Below, one piece after another: positions 63,643 through 64,000 of a stretch of DNA of 64,000 bases. Positions within the stretch are counted from its first letter, which is position 1, and the number at the start of each line of letters is the position of its first letter. The stretch is from Phytoactinopolyspora halophila (lineage in GTDB: Bacteria > Actinomycetota > Actinomycetes > Jiangellales > Jiangellaceae): positions 1 through 64,000 of the forward strand of contig NZ_QMIG01000002.1 of NCBI RefSeq assembly GCF_003287285.1, written 5' to 3'. The translations under genes were made by a program, and so were the position numbers. A model generated the notes under the pieces. The model was given only the letters and a program-made list of their open reading frames with translations. It did not search any database and was not told the DNA's origin.

Positions 63643-63762
63643 CTAGAAGATCACCGAGGCGAGGAAAGGCGCCATCGTCAGCACGAGCGCCGCCACCAAG
63701 ACAATCGCAACCATACGCTTGCGCAGGTCTGGCCGGCGCGGAGTCTCGTCGATCTCAGACAT
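63643..63762 (-). CDS. Short single-helix membrane protein
   Basis: A 39-residue open frame reading MSEIDETPRRPDLRKRMVAI then VLVAALVLTMAPFLASVIF. It has a charged N-terminus, basic RKR stop-transfer cluster and a single hydrophobic helix running to the C-terminus, the layout of small actinobacterial membrane proteins. It lies 16 nt upstream of the multipass protein gene on the same strand, possibly in the same operon. No strong ribosome binding site was seen, so it is moderately supported. Confidence 0.5.
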   Translation of the reverse strand: MSEIDETPRRPDLRKRMVAIVLVAALVLTMAPFLASVIF

Positions 63763-63819
63763 ACCGCCAACATTACGCGCCATGCCGACGGCGGCTCTAG
63801 ACGCGCAAAGCGTGTGGTC

Positions 63820-64000
63820 TTACTCGGCCGACGTGCGCGCGCCGAGCTCGCTGTCGAGGCGCAGCAGGCCCGGCCCGTCGTTGCTGATCATACGCAGCCG
63901 GCCGAGGATCTCGGAGAGCGTCGCCTCCTCCTCGATCTGCTCTTCGACGAACCAGCTCAGCAGCGGCAAGCTGTCGATATCGCCTTCAGCCTGCGCCAGC
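63820..64000 (-). CDS. Ferritin, C-terminal part (cut by window edge)
   Basis: The last 60 codons read LAQAEGDIDSLPLLSWFVEE then QIEEEATLSEILGRLRMISN and DGPGLLRLDSELGARTSAE. WFVEEQIEEEA and the LLRLDSELG ending are typical of bacterial non-haem ferritins (BfrB/FtnA type), including the iron-site glutamates. The N-terminal part with the ferroxidase ligands lies beyond the window. Confidence 0.85.
   Translation of the reverse strand, partial: LAQAEGDIDSLPLLSWFVEEQIEEEATLSEILGRLRMISNDGPGLLRLDSELGARTSAE

Overview
The window is about 64 kb of a high-GC actinomycete chromosome. Gene content and order show this: WhiB regulator, HspR/HAIR heat-shock circuit, MarP-type acid-resistance protease, fused-type Mrp antiporter, GTG starts and many 4-nt gene overlaps. 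From memory of mycobacterial and streptomycete gene order, long stretches match the conserved actinobacterial blocks dnaX-ybaB-recR-ask-asd, whiB4-ponA2-arsA-arsA with ridA-nudix-MBL-crp-nth-nudix-marP, and pyrE/clpB with dnaK-grpE-dnaJ-hspR. The genus cannot be fixed from the window; a Jiangellales or Propionibacteriales-like organism is my guess.

Layout. 0-8.6 kb: tRNA-Ser, SRP RNA, dnaX, ybaB, recR, a DUF5063 gene, aspartokinase and aspartate-semialdehyde dehydrogenase, then yqeY and a metallophosphoesterase. 8.6-11.9 kb: an accessory patch beside tRNA-Pro made of relics (frameshifted integrase, broken IS481-type transposase, broken PIN toxin) plus an acetyltransferase between 40-bp inverted repeats and an apparently intact MazEF-like toxin-antitoxin pair. 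12-16 kb: aldo/keto reductase, secreted S15 peptidase, membrane protein. 16-21.2 kb: whiB4/wblA, a PASTA penicillin-binding protein with a poly-aspartate tail, two ArsA-like ATPases. 21.3-29.1 kb: genes that interrupt the conserved block (ABC exporter, GbsR/MarR regulator, KefB-like antiporter, 2-oxoacid dehydrogenase E1 alpha/beta with an Lrp regulator). 29.2-35 kb: the conserved block resumes up to marP. 35.2-40.8 kb: a complete mrpABCDEFG operon. 40.8-47 kb: a hydrolase lacking its nucleophile, holin-family protein, DUF695 protein, GntR regulator with a divergent SIS-domain isomerase, a perfect 51-bp minisatellite, and a SpoU methylase. 47-53 kb: cstA with a small cysteine-pair partner, pyrE, a siderophore-interacting protein and a short-chain dehydrogenase. 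53-62.4 kb: clpB, a TetR/membrane-protein pair, then dnaK-grpE-dnaJ-hspR. The right edge cuts a ferritin gene.

Regulatory logic visible in the DNA: HAIR operators upstream of clpB and dnaK match the hspR gene at the end of the dnaK operon; a CRP-like site lies inside the cstA promoter and a crp gene is in the window; a 26-bp near-perfect palindrome sits between the TetR gene and its divergent membrane protein.

The least explained features are two families of dispersed intergenic palindromes. Family A has three copies of a TTCTCGG...CCGAGAA hairpin, two of which share a TGATCAT flank. Family B has two copies of a CCCATGATCATGAAC hairpin, one of which supplies both the stop codon of one gene and the start codon of the next. 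The 15-copy, 51-bp array is also unexplained.
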